64,000 bases of DNA from Bemisia tabaci (GCF_918797505.1 NC_092800.1:4526001-4590000); one strand, 5' to 3'; shown: positions 9,304-21,400, counted from the stretch's first letter. Program-made: numbers and translations. Notes: a model not told the origin generated them from the sequence alone.

Positions 9304-12300
9304 AGCCTTTGTTATCCGCAGTTAAAATTGTTATTATTGTATATCTTGTCACAGGCTCCAAAGCGTCGAACATGATATCATGTACATATATTTTCATACC
9401 TATCCCACCCAAGTAAGGCAGGGATTAAACTTCTGTAATTCCAACCCTTCCGATCTGCATTGGCAACACAGTTTAACCTGGGTGGAACGTTGTCCTGAGT
9501 TTTAGTTGGAGGTTATGTTGCATCATTATACAGCTATCAACGCAGTAATGGGAGTTTAATTGGTCGCAAGGTCGCCATCCTGCATGAAATATCGAGCGAG
9601 TTTGCATTGGAAAATCTACGAAGGCATTGTGAGGGGAAATGAAATTTGGCATCGATGCAATCAGCTAAATCACCGTCTTTTGAATGTATTTAAAACGCCA
9701 TGGATAAATTACCAAAGCAAATCGGGTCGTAAAGGGGGAAAAATCGTTTTAGCAAAAAAGCGGCAGATAATCATTATGCAGACTATACATGGAATAAACG
9801 ATCTGAAAAAATGTTGATAGGATACTAAATACATTAAGTGTAAAGTAGAGTAGAAAAATCTTTGATTTTAACGAGATATATTACACGGTGAAACATGATC
9901 TCTAAAATGTAAGAATATTTTGAGATTATTGGTACAATTTTTGACGGATGATTTTACTTTGTGGTATAAGTAATGGTATCCTTTCAAGACAAAAGAAAGT
10001 AAACTTTCATACATGCATTAATTTTGTTAAAATTGACCTATCTACATTCTACAGTGGTAAGTGCACCTTTTTTTACCCCCTTTTCACCCTCTTTTCACCC
10101 TGGAACGTACCCTTACAACAAATCTGGGCTCCAATCCTCGTGAATTATATAACCGTGAGCCGAATCCTTTCCGCTCAAATTTTCATCCGATCTTGAGAAA
10201 ATGTGACTCAAAACTAATTTCTTCCCAATAAAGGCACACTTTTTTACACACTGAACGTTACCTAACGTTAAATTTCATCCTCTCCTCTTTCCTCACAACC
10301 CATCAAAACGTAGGCTTAGATCCCTCCTCCCATTTCCCTCCATAGCATTCGTGCGTTATGGCTCCAACACTTCTTTTTTTTCAATCCAGGATTTTACACC
10401 TCAATCATTTTTTTAAAGAATTTCAGGAGCGAATGCTTGTATCCTGCAGATTGAAAACTCAATCTCGCCTGGTAATAAAACAAGACAAAAATAACAAATA
10501 AACACTCGAAAAAATACCACCGGTTATTCAAAGTAAAGATTCCACGAATAAATTATTTTTCGTTACGCCCGATTAATTTCGTAAACGGATCGTGATTTTT
10601 TTCATGAAAGTTAAATAAATCATTGCCCTCCCCCACACTCCCCCGTTCCCCCTTCACTCTCCTTACTCCCCCCCCCCCTCCAATACACACACCCGCACGG
10701 GCGAAGGGAAATACAGGACGAGGGAAGCGAAAGAACCTCTCGGCGTTTCGGCAATCCCTCAGACGGAAGATGAGCCCTGGATATGGCAATAAGTCATTAG
10801 CAGACCATAAAGAGGAGATCTGTCACCGGCCGCGAAACCCGCGGCGGAGGATACACGCGGCCGGCAGTCGGATGAACAAGCGAAACATTTGTTATTTCAG
10901 CCAGCCCGGCCCGACCGGGATAAAAGTTTATTAAAATCTAATTTTATTCAAATTAAGCTTTTTTAATTGAGGAATCTTAGCGCTCCATACGGAGTTGGGA
11001 ACCCGCGGTAAAAATAGCGTTGTCGAAACTGAAGGGGACGGCGGTGAAAGGGGGGGGGGTCGTCCGGATCTTGAGGCGAGTCTTGGAGTCGAGTCAAAAA
11101 TTTCTCTTGGTGAGCTCCGCTGACATTGGGTCAAAATGTCACTCCCGTCTGTGTGCTTGGCTGGGTCGGGAGCAGCTCATCACAAGAACCACTTAACTCC
11201 TGTGAAAATCTTATGTAGATACGCCGTTTTTCCCGAGCTTGGAGGATCAAGCCTCTTCTCAGAGCTAGCACACCCTCGGGATGAGTCGTGCAAGTTGCCG
11301 TTCGCTCGATTGAAGGGGCTTTGTGCTCGTTGCGACGCGGGTGCTATGTCTATGTTACACTCGTGTGGGTGACTCTGTCTCAGACGGGTCGTGCATTTCA
11401 ATCACTCCGTGAATCGTATTTTAACCGATGATATAAGTTATCTGAACTAAATTTCAGTTACTATGACCAGAAACTTTGGTTCATCTGAGTCGGAATGATG
11501 TGAATTAAAATTCGATAATAATTACAGCTAAAGTTCTTTTTGTCTGTGCTCTCTAGGAGAAGCTCGTATTAGGTAGAAAAGGGGTTAAGGTGGAACAAGG
11601 GGGAAGATTAGACAACTCGCAATGTAATTTTCATTTTTATCGAGACAGGAAGATACATGAATGAAGTTTAGAACGTGAAAGCAAGAAAAAAAAATGAAGG
11701 AAAAAATATAGAAGGGGAAAAAATTCACCAGATGAGATATTAGTTCGATTAGAATTGTATCTGTTTTAGTTATTGCAATTTCAAAAAGGGCGGTGACAAT
11801 CTACCTGATTTGGAGAACCAGCTCGATCGTAGCATTAGAGGAGCTTATATTTTTAGCTAAATGTCAAGGGAGAACGCAATAGTGTACTTTCTTCGGAGAA
11901 TACGGTAAAAATTAACTTTAGCTAGATCTAGAATCAAATTAAAAATGTAAATAATTTAAAATTGGAAAAGTGTGATGTCTCGTATAACCAGAGTCTTAAA
12001 GCAATCAGTAATCGTGATAACTGAAGTAATGTAATCGTTAATAAACGATATGAAAATGTCTTAATTTCAGTTAGTCCCTTGCAACTTCGAAATGATACAC
12101 AGAGAACTTTATTGAGATTGCAGAAAGATCACACACCTTCACTCGTTACAGAGAAAAGGTGTGGCAGGTTGGTAAAGCTAATATTCATTGAGTTCTATAA
12201 ACTCGAATAGCAGCATTGCCAAACTGAGGTATAATACGAATCGTCGAATGAACTCAAAGCAACTGAATTAACGCCTTTTTAGATGAAAACTAAGATTTGC

Positions 12301-13620
12301 ATAATACAAAATCTTGGAAAAATTTATCCAAGGCCTATGAAATCTCAGATTCGGATATTTTGAATTCCCGTTTCTGATTGACGAGACAATTTTTTCACAA
12401 ATACCAAAAATTATTCTTGGAACGAGCACTGAAAATATACCATATGTGATAATAAAGCGAAATTTTGTAAAAAATCAGGCAAGACGTGATTTGAAAATGA
12501 AGCCCTCTATTAAATATAAAAAAAAAGAATTCGATCCCTTGTCAACATGCACGCACGTATACGACTTCATTATGAGCGCCAAAGAGATTTTGGAGTAATT
12601 TGTACGAGTCGTCCTGTTTTCCTCTCAAGAGGAACGTTCGTGGAAAGTTCTTTTATACAAATCTGCAACGGATTTAAATTCAATAAAAGAAGAAAGAACA
12701 AACAGCGCCGAAGAGTGCATTGGACTCAATAAACTTCTAACAACATACACTTTTCAAAACATGTAAGACTGAGTAATCATTTGTTTTGCTAAATTAGATA
12801 CTGTACTTTTTTTGAGATTCTTCATGAAAATGTTTCCATTAACATATAATTCCTCTTTAAGGGACCTATGCTTGTACATGAGGCTAAGTTATATCTTACC
12901 CCACCTCATCAAAAATAAAGAAAAAAACAACAAAAAAAACTCGAGCGTCAGTAATTTGCTCACGAATTGTTCAGTGAACAAAGCATTTTTTCAAATTTCC
13001 TCACTCATGACCTCCACCCCTACATGTTATTAAAAAATTCCAAAAACGTCGGTCTCACGACGTTGTTTCACTTATTCTATAATACTGCTCTCTTTTTGCA
13101 CAGTTTCGTAGAGCTCGGCCCGATTTGGCAAGAGCGACGCCCGGGGGCATATTTGCGCGAATAAGGAACAAGAAAAAGCGAGGAAGAAGAAGAAAGCTGC
13201 ATTAATTTTCATAGTCACACGCAGGCCCGGCGTTACAGTATCTAATAGTTACGGCGTCGAATCATTATTCATTAATTCATTATCTTTCATCGGAAAGTTC
13301 GCTTTGACTCCGGCTATGAATATCCGTCTGAGGGGTGGCCAAAGACGCCAACCGAGGGGCGGGGCGGGGAGGAGGGAGGGGGGCGTGTAAACTAAGGTCC
13401 ATACATACGCTCGCGGTAAGTAACCCGGGCGCTCGTGCGAGTGGGTTCAAAACGCCAATTTAATAGTCGTAAATTTCTTGTAATGCGCCCGGTCCGGTTA
13501 TAATTGTTGTGTTCCGCATTGTTGGAGCCGAATTGTTTGCCAAAAAACCCGGCTTTGAGCCCGGGCCGCGGCTCGTTCGCCTGAAAAATGCGCGGATAAA
13601 TCTGCGAGCAACGGCCCACA
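9304..13620. other. mostly unique sequence, no gene seen
   Basis: It contains a GC-rich block at 10620-11400 and a GGAGGAGGGAGGGGGGCG run at 13365-13385. The short open frames are not convincing. It is a candidate for conserved intronic noncoding DNA. Confidence 0.45.
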
Positions 13621-14186
13621 GCGAAGAACGCTATGGAGGAACGACGTATGAGCATTTGGGAGTTGCCAAATTTCCCGGTGCTCCCATTCCATATCGGACA
13701 AAAGTTCCGGGATTCTTTTTAGATTTTTTCGAAAGTTCCGAGAAAGTTCCGGAAAATGCAAAAGATCCGGAACATTTTGGGAATTTCAAAAGTTCCGGGA
13801 AAAATTCAGGAAAATATTAAAAGTTCCGGAATTCTTTTCGGATTTTTTCAAAAGTTCCGAGAAAGTCCCGGAAATGCAAAAGATCCGGAATATTTCGGGG
13901 ATTTCAAAAGTTCCGGAGAAAATTCAGGAAAGGGTCAAAAGTTCCGGAATGCGATACTAGTTCTGGGAAATACGAACACTGTTTCCTTCGATGAAATGTT
14001 CGTTTTGTAGGAAGGCTATGAAAATTTCGCTTTGAAAGTTCCAGGAGCTTTAGGTGATATTGCGAACGAAATCATTTGAAAAATTGGAAGAAAAAGATTC
14101 GTAAGTTCACCGGGAAATGCGTGTTTTATCGAAGGGAATTTGGCAACGCCTGAAGGTTCATACGGCGTTTTTCCTCAGCACGGCAG
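13621..14186. mobile_element. family A copy with TTCCGGA-rich interior
   Basis: The right end CGGCGTTTTTCCTCAGCACG (GCAG) is a good family A end. The left end (GAACGCTATGG, then ACGACGTATGAGC and GTTGCCAAATTTCCC) is diverged. The interior 13700-13960 is two or more tandem ~110-bp units rich in AAAGTTCCGGGA and GCAAAAGATCCGGAA, related in inverse to 6190-6400. Confidence 0.7.
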
Positions 14187-14756
14187 AACAAAGAGCGGCC
14201 TCCTCGGGAAACTCCTCGACGCGCTGAGCTGTTAATGAAAAGCTAGATTTAAAGCCTCGTTCTTCGGCGTGACTTGTGTTGCCGTCTTAGTGGAGTGGAC
14301 GGTGAACTGGCCGGCAAAAATAGAGCGTCGCCGAGTCGGGTTTTGCTGAATTTGCCAAAAAAAAGGTGATTTGCTAGTGTAACCCGGTGGGTGGTCAACT
14401 GCTTGAATCAGGGCTCCTCTCAGCTTTAAACATTATATGGGCATGTTTATCGAGAGTAACTGGATCACGTTTTACAATGAAGAAGTATTATTCTCGGCTC
14501 ATGTAAAAGCACCTATCTACATAGCAAATTTAATGGCACATATGTCGTTTCCCGTACGAAGGAACGTAACTCCATTCCAAGATCGACTGATTGGCTCTAA
14601 CAGTTAATTTTTTTTACAAAAATGTACCTATGTAATTTCTGTCCACAATTTTACTGATTTTTGCATGGTATCAGAGGAAAACATGGACGTTTTCAGAAAA
14701 AAAATTTCCAAGGTTTTCCTGAATGCAGTTTGCGCGAGGAGATTTGGCAACATTGA

Positions 14757-14806
14757 AATATAGTTATATATAGTTATATATAGTTATATATAGTTATATA
14801 TAGTCT
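14757..14806. repeat. 10-bp AT-rich tandem repeat
   Basis: About five units of TATAGTTATA with a variant at the right end. The RTE-like element inserted at its right border. Confidence 0.9.
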
Positions 14807-14815
14807 ATATAGTTA
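14807..14815 (+). repeat. left target-site duplication of RTE-like element
   Basis: ATATAGTTA, identical to 17869-17877. Confidence 0.8.
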
Positions 14816-17800
14816 AACTCCGCCTGTGCCGTCTCCTCGACGGTACTGCCGGTCCCAAGCCCGGGCTAAGGAGGAGGGTTCGGAGGTAAGGCTAGCAACC
14901 TGCCTCCGGTAAAAAGACCCGTTTTTGCTCATAGGAGAAATAAAAAGCCTCGGTATCAGAATAGAAAGGACTTTCGACCCAAAGATTTAAGGATAACGGA
15001 CAAATGGACAAAAGCGGCTCAAAAATTGAGAATTGCGTCTTGGAATGTGACATCATTAACAAATAAGGAGCAAGAAGTTATTATTGAATTGGATGGAAAG
15101 AAGATCGACATCTGTGCGCTGAGTGAGACCAAGAGGAAAGGAGCTGGAAGTGTAATGAGGGGCAACTACCTGCTCATATATAAAGGCGTCGACAAGAGTG
15201 AAAGAGCACACGCCGGCGTTGGAATGTTGGTTCATAAGAACCTCATTGATAATATCATTGATATCGATTATATAAGCGAAAGGATCCTAAAAGTTATCAT
15301 CTACTTAGGCCGAGAAAAATTAAATCTGATATCAATTTACGCGCCAGATACGAGTAGAGGGAAGCCAGAGCGAGATACGTTTTATGAGTCTTTACAAAAA
15401 GTCATCGACACAATACCAGCTCGGGAAAAGTTAGTCATGATGGGTGACTGGAATGCTCGTGTTGGGAATAATGTTGTACCTGGGATCAAAAATAGATTCA
15501 ATGAGCCCACCTTGAATGACAGCGGTGAGGAACTCATTGAGTTTTGCGCCATAAATGAATTGAGGATTAATAACACGTTTTTTGATCACCCGTTACAACA
15601 GAAAATTACCTGGACCAATCGGAGAGGCCAAGCATCGATGATTGATTTCATCATCAGTAATCGGCATGTACATCCACAGCAGATCCTAGATGTTCGCACC
15701 TTGTCATCCGCAGATGCTGGTACTCAGCACGGCTTAGTGTTATGCGAACTAAGAATCGATTTCAGTCAGCGAAAACAGCAACCGGTGATTTTCGAAAAAC
15801 TTTGTGTTGAAAAGATGTCCGACCCCAGCATCAGGAGCTTCTATCGCTCCAGGCTGCATGGCAAGTTGGAGAGTGTGCCAGATGAAGATTTGACAGCAAA
15901 TGAGCTGTGGCGGCATGTAAAATCGAAGGTGCTGGAAGCAGCTGGTGAGGCAGTAGGATGGCGAAAAGTAAACAGAAATCGCACAGATACCCGGACACCC
16001 TGGTTTTGTGATGAAGTCAGAGATGCTGCAAGGTCTAAGAAGGAAGCATTTTTACAGTATAAATCTAATCCCACTCCAGAAGAATATGAAAAGTACAAAA
16101 GGGTCCGCAATTCGATGAACCAGAGAATTAGGAAAATTAAAGAAGGCTATTGGGAAAGTTACACCAAAGGAATGGAGCATGACTTTTATGGTGCGCAACG
16201 GAAAATGTGGAATGCTCTTCGAAATCAGCGGAAAGAAATCTGTGAATTTAGGCAGGCCCATCACATTCGGAAAGAAGAATGGCACACTTATTTTACTGAA
16301 CTGTACAAAGATGCAGATGACGACATCCAAGAGAGGATTGATTACCAGAACGAAGATAATGTGACCGTGTCATTGGAGATGGTGACCAAAGCCATTCACA
16401 GATTAAAGCTCAGAAAATCCCCTGGACCAGATGGCATCGGAAATGAATTCGTTAAATATGGTGGAAAAGTCCTAGCTGTGTGGATGCATCGTCTGTTCCA
16501 AAAAATTTTGGAAGAAAAGAAAATGCCGGAAGACTGGAAGGATAGTTTCACAATTCCCATCTTCAAGAAAGGTGACAAATTTGTACCTGAAAATTATCGC
16601 GGTATTACGCTCCTAAACACGTGCTCCAAGCTATTTACATCCGTTCTCAAAGATATTTTGGAGCAGATTGTGCATATGGCCGAGGAACAGCAAGGGTTTA
16701 GGAAAAACAGAGGCACCAACGATGCCATATTCATGGTACGACAATTGGCAGAGAAATCCATCGAGTTCAACAAGCCTTTATTTTTATGTTTTGTGGATTT
16801 GGAGAAGGCATTCGACCGCGTACGGAGAACAGATGTCTTGAGGATACTTAACGAGCGGAATGTTCCCAGGTGTCTCATCGAGATAGTTGCCGACTTGAAC
16901 TCGAACACCAAGACACGGATAGTCACCAGGGAGGGAACCTCTGATGTAGTCATTGTAAACAGAGGAGTAAGACAAGGGGACTCCCTCAGCTCTTTTCTAT
17001 TCAATTTGTTAATGAATAAGCTAATCGATGCAGTTAGATTTAAGAGAGGCTATCGGCTAGGCAATTCGAATATTAATATAATCTGTTATGCAGACGATGC
17101 TGTTTTAGTAGCAAGCTCCGAGGATGATCTGCAAAGAATGCTCCATTCCTTCAACCTGGCTGCAGAGGTATTCAACATGAAAGTGTCGGCTAAAAAAACA
17201 AAAAGTATGGTCATCAGCAAAAATCCAATACGATGTAAGCTAGTCGTGGACGGTACCGTAGTTGAACAAGTAATGCAGTTTAAGTACTTGGGCGCTTTAA
17301 TAACGAGTGTGAAGGATTTAGGGACCGAGGTGCGGAGTCAGACAATCAAGGCAACTAGAGTAGCCGGATGCCTAAATGAAATGGTTTGGAGGAATAAGTA
17401 CATGGCTAAAGAGAGCAAAGTTCGAGTTTATAAAACGGTTGTAAGACCTGTGCTGACTTACGCTGCGGAGACCCGAGCGGACACGAAGCGCACTAAACAA
17501 CAGTTGCGGACCGTAGAAATGAAAGTCCTGAGGAAAATAGCAGGCTTTACGCTCCGAGATAGGCAGACCAACGAGTCAATTCGCGAAGAGTGCCAAATTC
17601 AAGATATTGCCAAATGGACCAAGATGCGCCGGAAAATGTGGTCGGAACATGTTGAGAGGATGGAGGGGGAAAGGCTTGCCAAGATTTGTATGGTAGGACG
17701 ACCTCATAGCCAAAGGCAACCCGGACGACCGCCCAAGAGATGGGCACAGAGCTGCCTTTCATCCCCGGAGAATTAAGTGATCTCTCTCATCGGCATCATA

Positions 17801-17868
17801 TTACTGTTTTAGAGGCTAGACAAACAGGGTCACGGCCCTAGTCAGAAGAAGAAGAAGAAGAAGAAGAA
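14816..17868 (+). mobile_element. RTE-like non-LTR retrotransposon, apparently full length
   Basis: The element consists of a ~200-base GC-rich leader, a single long endonuclease/reverse transcriptase frame, a short ~70-base 3' UTR and a (GAA)n tail of about eight units at 17844-17868. It is flanked by the perfect 9-bp direct repeat ATATAGTTA at 14807-14815 and 17869-17877, which defines both ends. The short 3' UTR, microsatellite tail, APE-type endonuclease and the GRPPKRW C-terminus fit the RTE clade. The target is an AT-rich tandem repeat. It is transcribed opposite to Scr and sits in the inferred Scr intron. The intact frame and unmutated duplication suggest a young insertion. Confidence 0.85.
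14870..17776 (+). CDS. endonuclease/reverse transcriptase polyprotein of RTE-like element
   Basis: This enzyme nicks target DNA and reverse-transcribes the element RNA at the nick. The frame is open from 14870 to a TAA at 17774. Numbering from the TTG at 15026 gives 916 residues: an APE-type endonuclease (about 1-240) with SWNVTSL, ALSETKR, IYAPDTSRG, MGDWNARVG and MIDFIIS; a linker; and a reverse transcriptase (about 450-760) with KSPGPDGI, FVDLEKAFDRV, GVRQGDSLS and catalytic YADD. The C-terminal tail has ETRADTKR, EMKVLRKIAG and GRPPKRW. Two things are odd. No in-frame ATG precedes the endonuclease core; the frame opens after a stop at 14867 and runs through a basic stretch (HRRNKKPRYQNRKDFRPKD), so initiation may be non-AUG or the N-terminus may be degraded. 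The usual SDH motif of the endonuclease reads TQH (Gln at 15725-15727), so nicking activity is uncertain. Confidence 0.88.
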   Translation, partial: GGGFGGKASNLPPVKRPVFAHRRNKKPRYQNRKDFRPKDLRITDKWTKAAQKLRIASWNVTSLTNKEQEVIIELDGKKIDICALSETKRKGAGSVMRGNYLLIYKGVDKSERAHAGVGMLVHKNLIDNIIDIDYISERILKVIIYLGREKLNLISIYAPDTSRGKPERDTFYESLQKVIDTIPAREKLVMMGDWNARVGNNVVPGIKNRFNEPTLNDSGEELIEFCAINELRINNTFFDHPLQQKITWTNRRGQASMIDFIISNRHVHPQQILDVRTLSSADAGTQHGLVLCELRIDFSQRKQQPVIFEKLCVEKMSDPSIRSFYRSRLHGKLESVPDEDLTANELWRHVKSKVLEAAGEAVGWRKVNRNRTDTRTPWFCDEVRDAARSKKEAFLQYKSNPTPEEYEKYKRVRNSMNQRIRKIKEGYWESYTKGMEHDFYGAQRKMWNALRNQRKEICEFRQAHHIRKEEWHTYFTELYKDADDDIQERIDYQNEDNVTVSLEMVTKAIHRLKLRKSPGPDGIGNEFVKYGGKVLAVWMHRLFQKILEEKKMPEDWKDSFTIPIFKKGDKFVPENYRGITLLNTCSKLFTSVLKDILEQIVHMAEEQQGFRKNRGTNDAIFMVRQLAEKSIEFNKPLFLCFVDLEKAFDRVRRTDVLRILNERNVPRCLIEIVADLNSNTKTRIVTREGTSDVVIVNRGVRQGDSLSSFLFNLLMNKLIDAVRFKRGYRLGNSNINIICYADDAVLVASSEDDLQRMLHSFNLAAEVFNMKVSAKKTKSMVISKNPIRCKLVVDGTVVEQVMQFKYLGALITSVKDLGTEVRSQTIKATRVAGCLNEMVWRNKYMAKESKVRVYKTVVRPVLTYAAETRADTKRTKQQLRTVEMKVLRKIAGFTLRDRQTNESIREECQIQDIAKWTKMRRKMWSEHVERMEGERLAKICMVGRPHSQRQPGRPPKRWAQSCLSSPEN

Positions 17869-17877
17869 ATATAGTTA
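17869..17877 (+). repeat. right target-site duplication of RTE-like element
   Basis: ATATAGTTA directly follows the (GAA)n tail and matches 14807-14815. Confidence 0.8.
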
Positions 17878-17904
17878 CGCTTTTTCGATAGGGAGCGACG
17901 ATAT

Positions 17905-18130
17905 GTTGTTTCTAAAATGAGCCAGAATTTGTTGTTCCCTATTGCAAAATGCAGTTCAACTATGTGCTCATAAAATGGACTACATTTGGACTGAATTTTG
18001 CAATTTGGAACTATAAATTCTGGCTTATCTGAAAAAACACGAATGTGCAGAGAGAAACTAATGGCACTTACTTTGTTTTTAAACCGGGCCAGAATTTATA
18101 GTTCCAAATTGAAAAATTCAGTCCATTTAA
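17905..18130. mobile_element. E-family hairpin repeats
   Basis: A partial unit (GAGCCAGAATTTGTTGTTCC, 17925-17990) is followed by a complete hairpin (about 17992-18125), with TGGACTGAATTTTGCAATTT and its inverse GGGCCAGAATTTATAGTTCC in the arms. Confidence 0.7.
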
Positions 18131-18519
18131 GGAGCTAATGTTTCTGGATCCTCCACACTTGTGGCAAATTTTGTGGGTCAAGGAACAATGCCGCCTTACT
18201 GACAATTTTGGCGAAAATGAGCCAGCAACTTTGCAGCACTCTACAGTAATAAAATACGCAAGCTGATGTTTTTAATTTCCTTCAGTTTGGATAGGAGCGC
18301 TGTAATGACGCTGTAATGCATAAACACTTTTAAATCGAACTTTAAAATCACAAAAATGCCGAGGTTTTTTCTTAGTCATTCAAAATCGTCAGTTTGCAAA
18401 TAGGCGATATTGTTCCTCAGCCATTGATATTCTCTTCCTAAAACAAGATTGAAATAGTAGTTTCTAATTTCAAAATGCAGTTTAATTCAATAAGAGGGAA
18501 GTACGAGACGAGCAAATCC

Positions 18520-18665
18520 TACACATCGGCATTATGAAGGTTTTACTGTCGAACAACTTCAAAGGGCCTCGGACCGGACTCAACCGGCTCGGAACGCCTT
18601 CATTTCTCCGTGATACCCCTCGCTTTGTCACGCAGTTAGTTTGGATGCCTATCCGGCCCTGACCC
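18520..18665. repeat. repeat shared with 52680-52770
   Basis: GGAACGCCTTCA, GTGATACCCCTCGC, GCAGTTAGTTT and TGCCTATCCGG recur as GGAGCGCCTTCA, GTGATACTCCCCGC, GCGGTTAGTTT and TGCCTATCCGA at 52695-52765. Confidence 0.55.
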
Positions 18666-18827
18666 AACGACGGCTACTGATTCCTCTCCGTATACGAGAG
18701 TGTACCACCAAAAAACTGTGCAGCGAAATTAACGGCATAATAATCCATTATCTTCGCTTGTTTCTTTATTCTGAATATAGTGTATTTTATTTACTTTATC
18801 CATTTGTCATAGTGCTTTCGAGAGGAA

Positions 18828-19088
18828 ATATCGTCACCTTCCAGGCAAAGTATCACAAGCGCCATGCGACGTTTAAAAAATTCCGCCGCCATTATATTTT
18901 TTTACAGAGAAATTGTTCAACGAAGCTGTCCGAAAATTACACCGAATTTTCTTCGTGCTGCCGATAAAATTTCGTGAAATTTTCGAACAGATTCAACCAG
19001 CAATTTCTCAGTAAAAAAATAAAATGGCGGCGGAAATTTTTAAACGTCGCATGGCGCTTGTGATACTTTGCCTGGAAGGTGACGATAT
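18828..19088. mobile_element. palindromic MITE
   Basis: ATATCGTCACCTTCCAGGCA at the left is exactly inverted at the right end. The ~85-base arms continue through CAAGCGCCATGCGACG and CCGCCGCCAT. Inner arms with GAGAAATTG and CAATTTCTC add a further stem. Confidence 0.85.
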
Positions 19089-20756
19089 GTCCATAATTTT
19101 TTATTTTATTCATTGAAATTTAGGTATACTTTTCTATCAACACTCAAAAGTGCTGCTAGAAAAGGACCCTTAGGATGCATTTTTATCACTAGTTGAGTAA
19201 AAGTAAGGGCTCAGAATAATTTCAAGGGTGAATTTTCCTCTCAAGTTGTCCTCAGATATATAAAATTTTTAATGAAACAATTATTACACTTTTTGTCGTA
19301 TTCTATTCATATTTTTATTTGTATTTATTTTGTCGACCAGTATTTTATTTCATAGATAGAATGAAGAAAATAATTTTGGTGATAGTAAAGTAAGACAGAA
19401 AGTAAGAAAAAGCCCTTGTTCGACATAAAATAGGCAGCACATCATCTCTCACCTTCAACAATTTGACTCTATACGAGGGAATCGCGTACTTCTCTGACCA
19501 TTTGCGGTTACACGACGGTCGAGGCATGTCTGGCCCGCAAAAAATGCCGGCCACCAGGACGCAAGCAAAAGTTGTCGGATCTCGAAAAAAAGTAATCAAC
19601 GTCTAACTAATTTACCGATCGAAATTAAGAGAGCGAATTAATGACAGAAATTTGAGTAGCTTAAAACATCACGTTCGCTGGTCAACCATATTCTGTAGCT
19701 TAATAATGTCGTCAGTGAAGAAGGTTAATACAGTAAAGTCGTCACATATTAAAATTTTTTCTAAAGCTTGCGCTAAGGATTTTTAATTTGACCTGAAAAT
19801 TTTCATTAAGAAAAGAGCGAGCAAATTCATTCTACCAATTTCGGTGTTTGGTATGAACCAGATGAATATCAATTGTACTATCTTTCCAAGTTGGGATTTT
19901 AAAAATTACCTTTTTTCTGAATTTTTCACAGCCTTTTGCTCAACACTATGGATGTGGTATAAGCAAAAAAGCTCGAAAAGATTGTGCAGTGTTACTTATT
20001 AAGGTGTGCAGGTGTGCAGGTGCGCAAAACGCATCTGCAAACCAATGAGACAAGAAGGGAAAATCACAAGGTGGCAGTTTACGAATCATCCTTTAAGGGC
20101 AATTCTACAGTAGATGAGCTACTTGATAAATCATATTCACCGCGGAATACTCCGTTATGGAAGACAACTTTTAATGAACGTGAGTCAGCAGAGTTCAGCA
20201 CACATTACGTCACAACCCCCGGAACTGCGCTTTGCAGTGAGCGAGCATGCGCACTTGCAACGGACACGGCCTATTATGCACGTAACAAATCATCTCAGTC
20301 GACATGCAAAGGATAAAAATGAACCTAACAACAACAACAACATTCAAGATCAAGGGAAGGTAATTATGCGCGGGGTATGGACGAAGAATATAATTTTGGG
20401 CCACATTTCGATGAGAATCCGATGTAAATTTGGAGAGGGGGTCCACAAAACATTCCGAAATTTCTTAAGGGGGTCTGAATTTGCGTTACGAGTACTTACA
20501 AGGTGGAAGACGAAAATCAGAATCGTTTGAAAAAGACAAGAGCCCCTAAGGTCCCAAAAGAATAGCTGTGAGAAAAATGTTCAATAACGGCTCCTACTAA
20601 CCGTAACTTTGTTATGTCCTACTCATGGTGGTGTCAAAAGTGAGTATACTCATACCCCAATTCACAGAGGCCTGAAACCTTTCCCATAGCGAGACTAACC
20701 AAAACTAAAATATATCATCTTGTGACGATCATTAAAAATATAAGATATCGCACCCA

Positions 20757-20911
20757 ATGGCGATTCTTGAAAGTTGGTAACACTGTTATTCTCCATTCAA
20801 ATGAATGTAAAACAATAGATTCTTGATGAGATATCTTGCCTCGCCTAAAATCGACATTTTCAATGTATTTTATGTGCAAAAATACTGTTGCCAACTTGCA
20901 AATCGCCACTG
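20757..20911. mobile_element. J-family palindrome, copy 1
   Basis: TGGCGATTCTTGAAAGTTGG is inverted as CCAACTTGCAAATCGCCACT. The centre has AATCGA and AGATTCTTGATGAG. Confidence 0.65.
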
Positions 20912-21254
20912 ATCTCACCAGTAATAATGCGGCCTGTGAAATCGATTCATAAATCCTCGTTGACGGTAGTGTTGGAGGATTTTTAGAAAAAACTGATTTA
21001 ACGAATCAATTCGATTTCCTTTGAGAATCCGATTTCATCAAAATCGTGACAAAAAATCGATTTACCGAAAAATCGATTGACAAAACCGAAAATTACAAAG
21101 ACTCAAAATTCGCAAAAAAAAAAAACTGAATAAAAATTTCGGGGAAGTTTGCTAAAATGATGGTCCAAAAGCCAGCTCACGTGCCGATTTAACACATTCG
21201 GGTAACAAAAATCAGAATTTTCGATTTTGAGGATAAAACTCAACATACACGATT

Positions 21255-21400
21255 TGGACTGCATTTTGCAATTTGGAGCTATAAATTCTGGCTCTTCTGG
21301 AGAAACACTTATATGCATAGGGAAACTAATGGCACATACGTTGTTTTTAAACCGGGCTAGAATTTGTAGTTCCAAATTGCAAAATGCAGTCCATTTATTG
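21255..21400. mobile_element. E-family hairpin MITE
   Basis: GGACTGCATTTTGCAATTTG is inverted as CAAATTGCAAAATGCAGTCC. It lies within a larger AATCGATT-rich block (20940-21475) that resumes on both sides. Confidence 0.75.

Noticed and set aside
10610..10934. Pro-rich open frames around 10553-10934
   Set aside because: They derive from a C-rich simple-sequence run and have no family resemblance.
11548..11575. GAAGCTCGT match to the seed region of the Hox-cluster microRNA miR-993
   Set aside because: Only the first ~9 bases fit; the rest diverges and I see no precursor hairpin.
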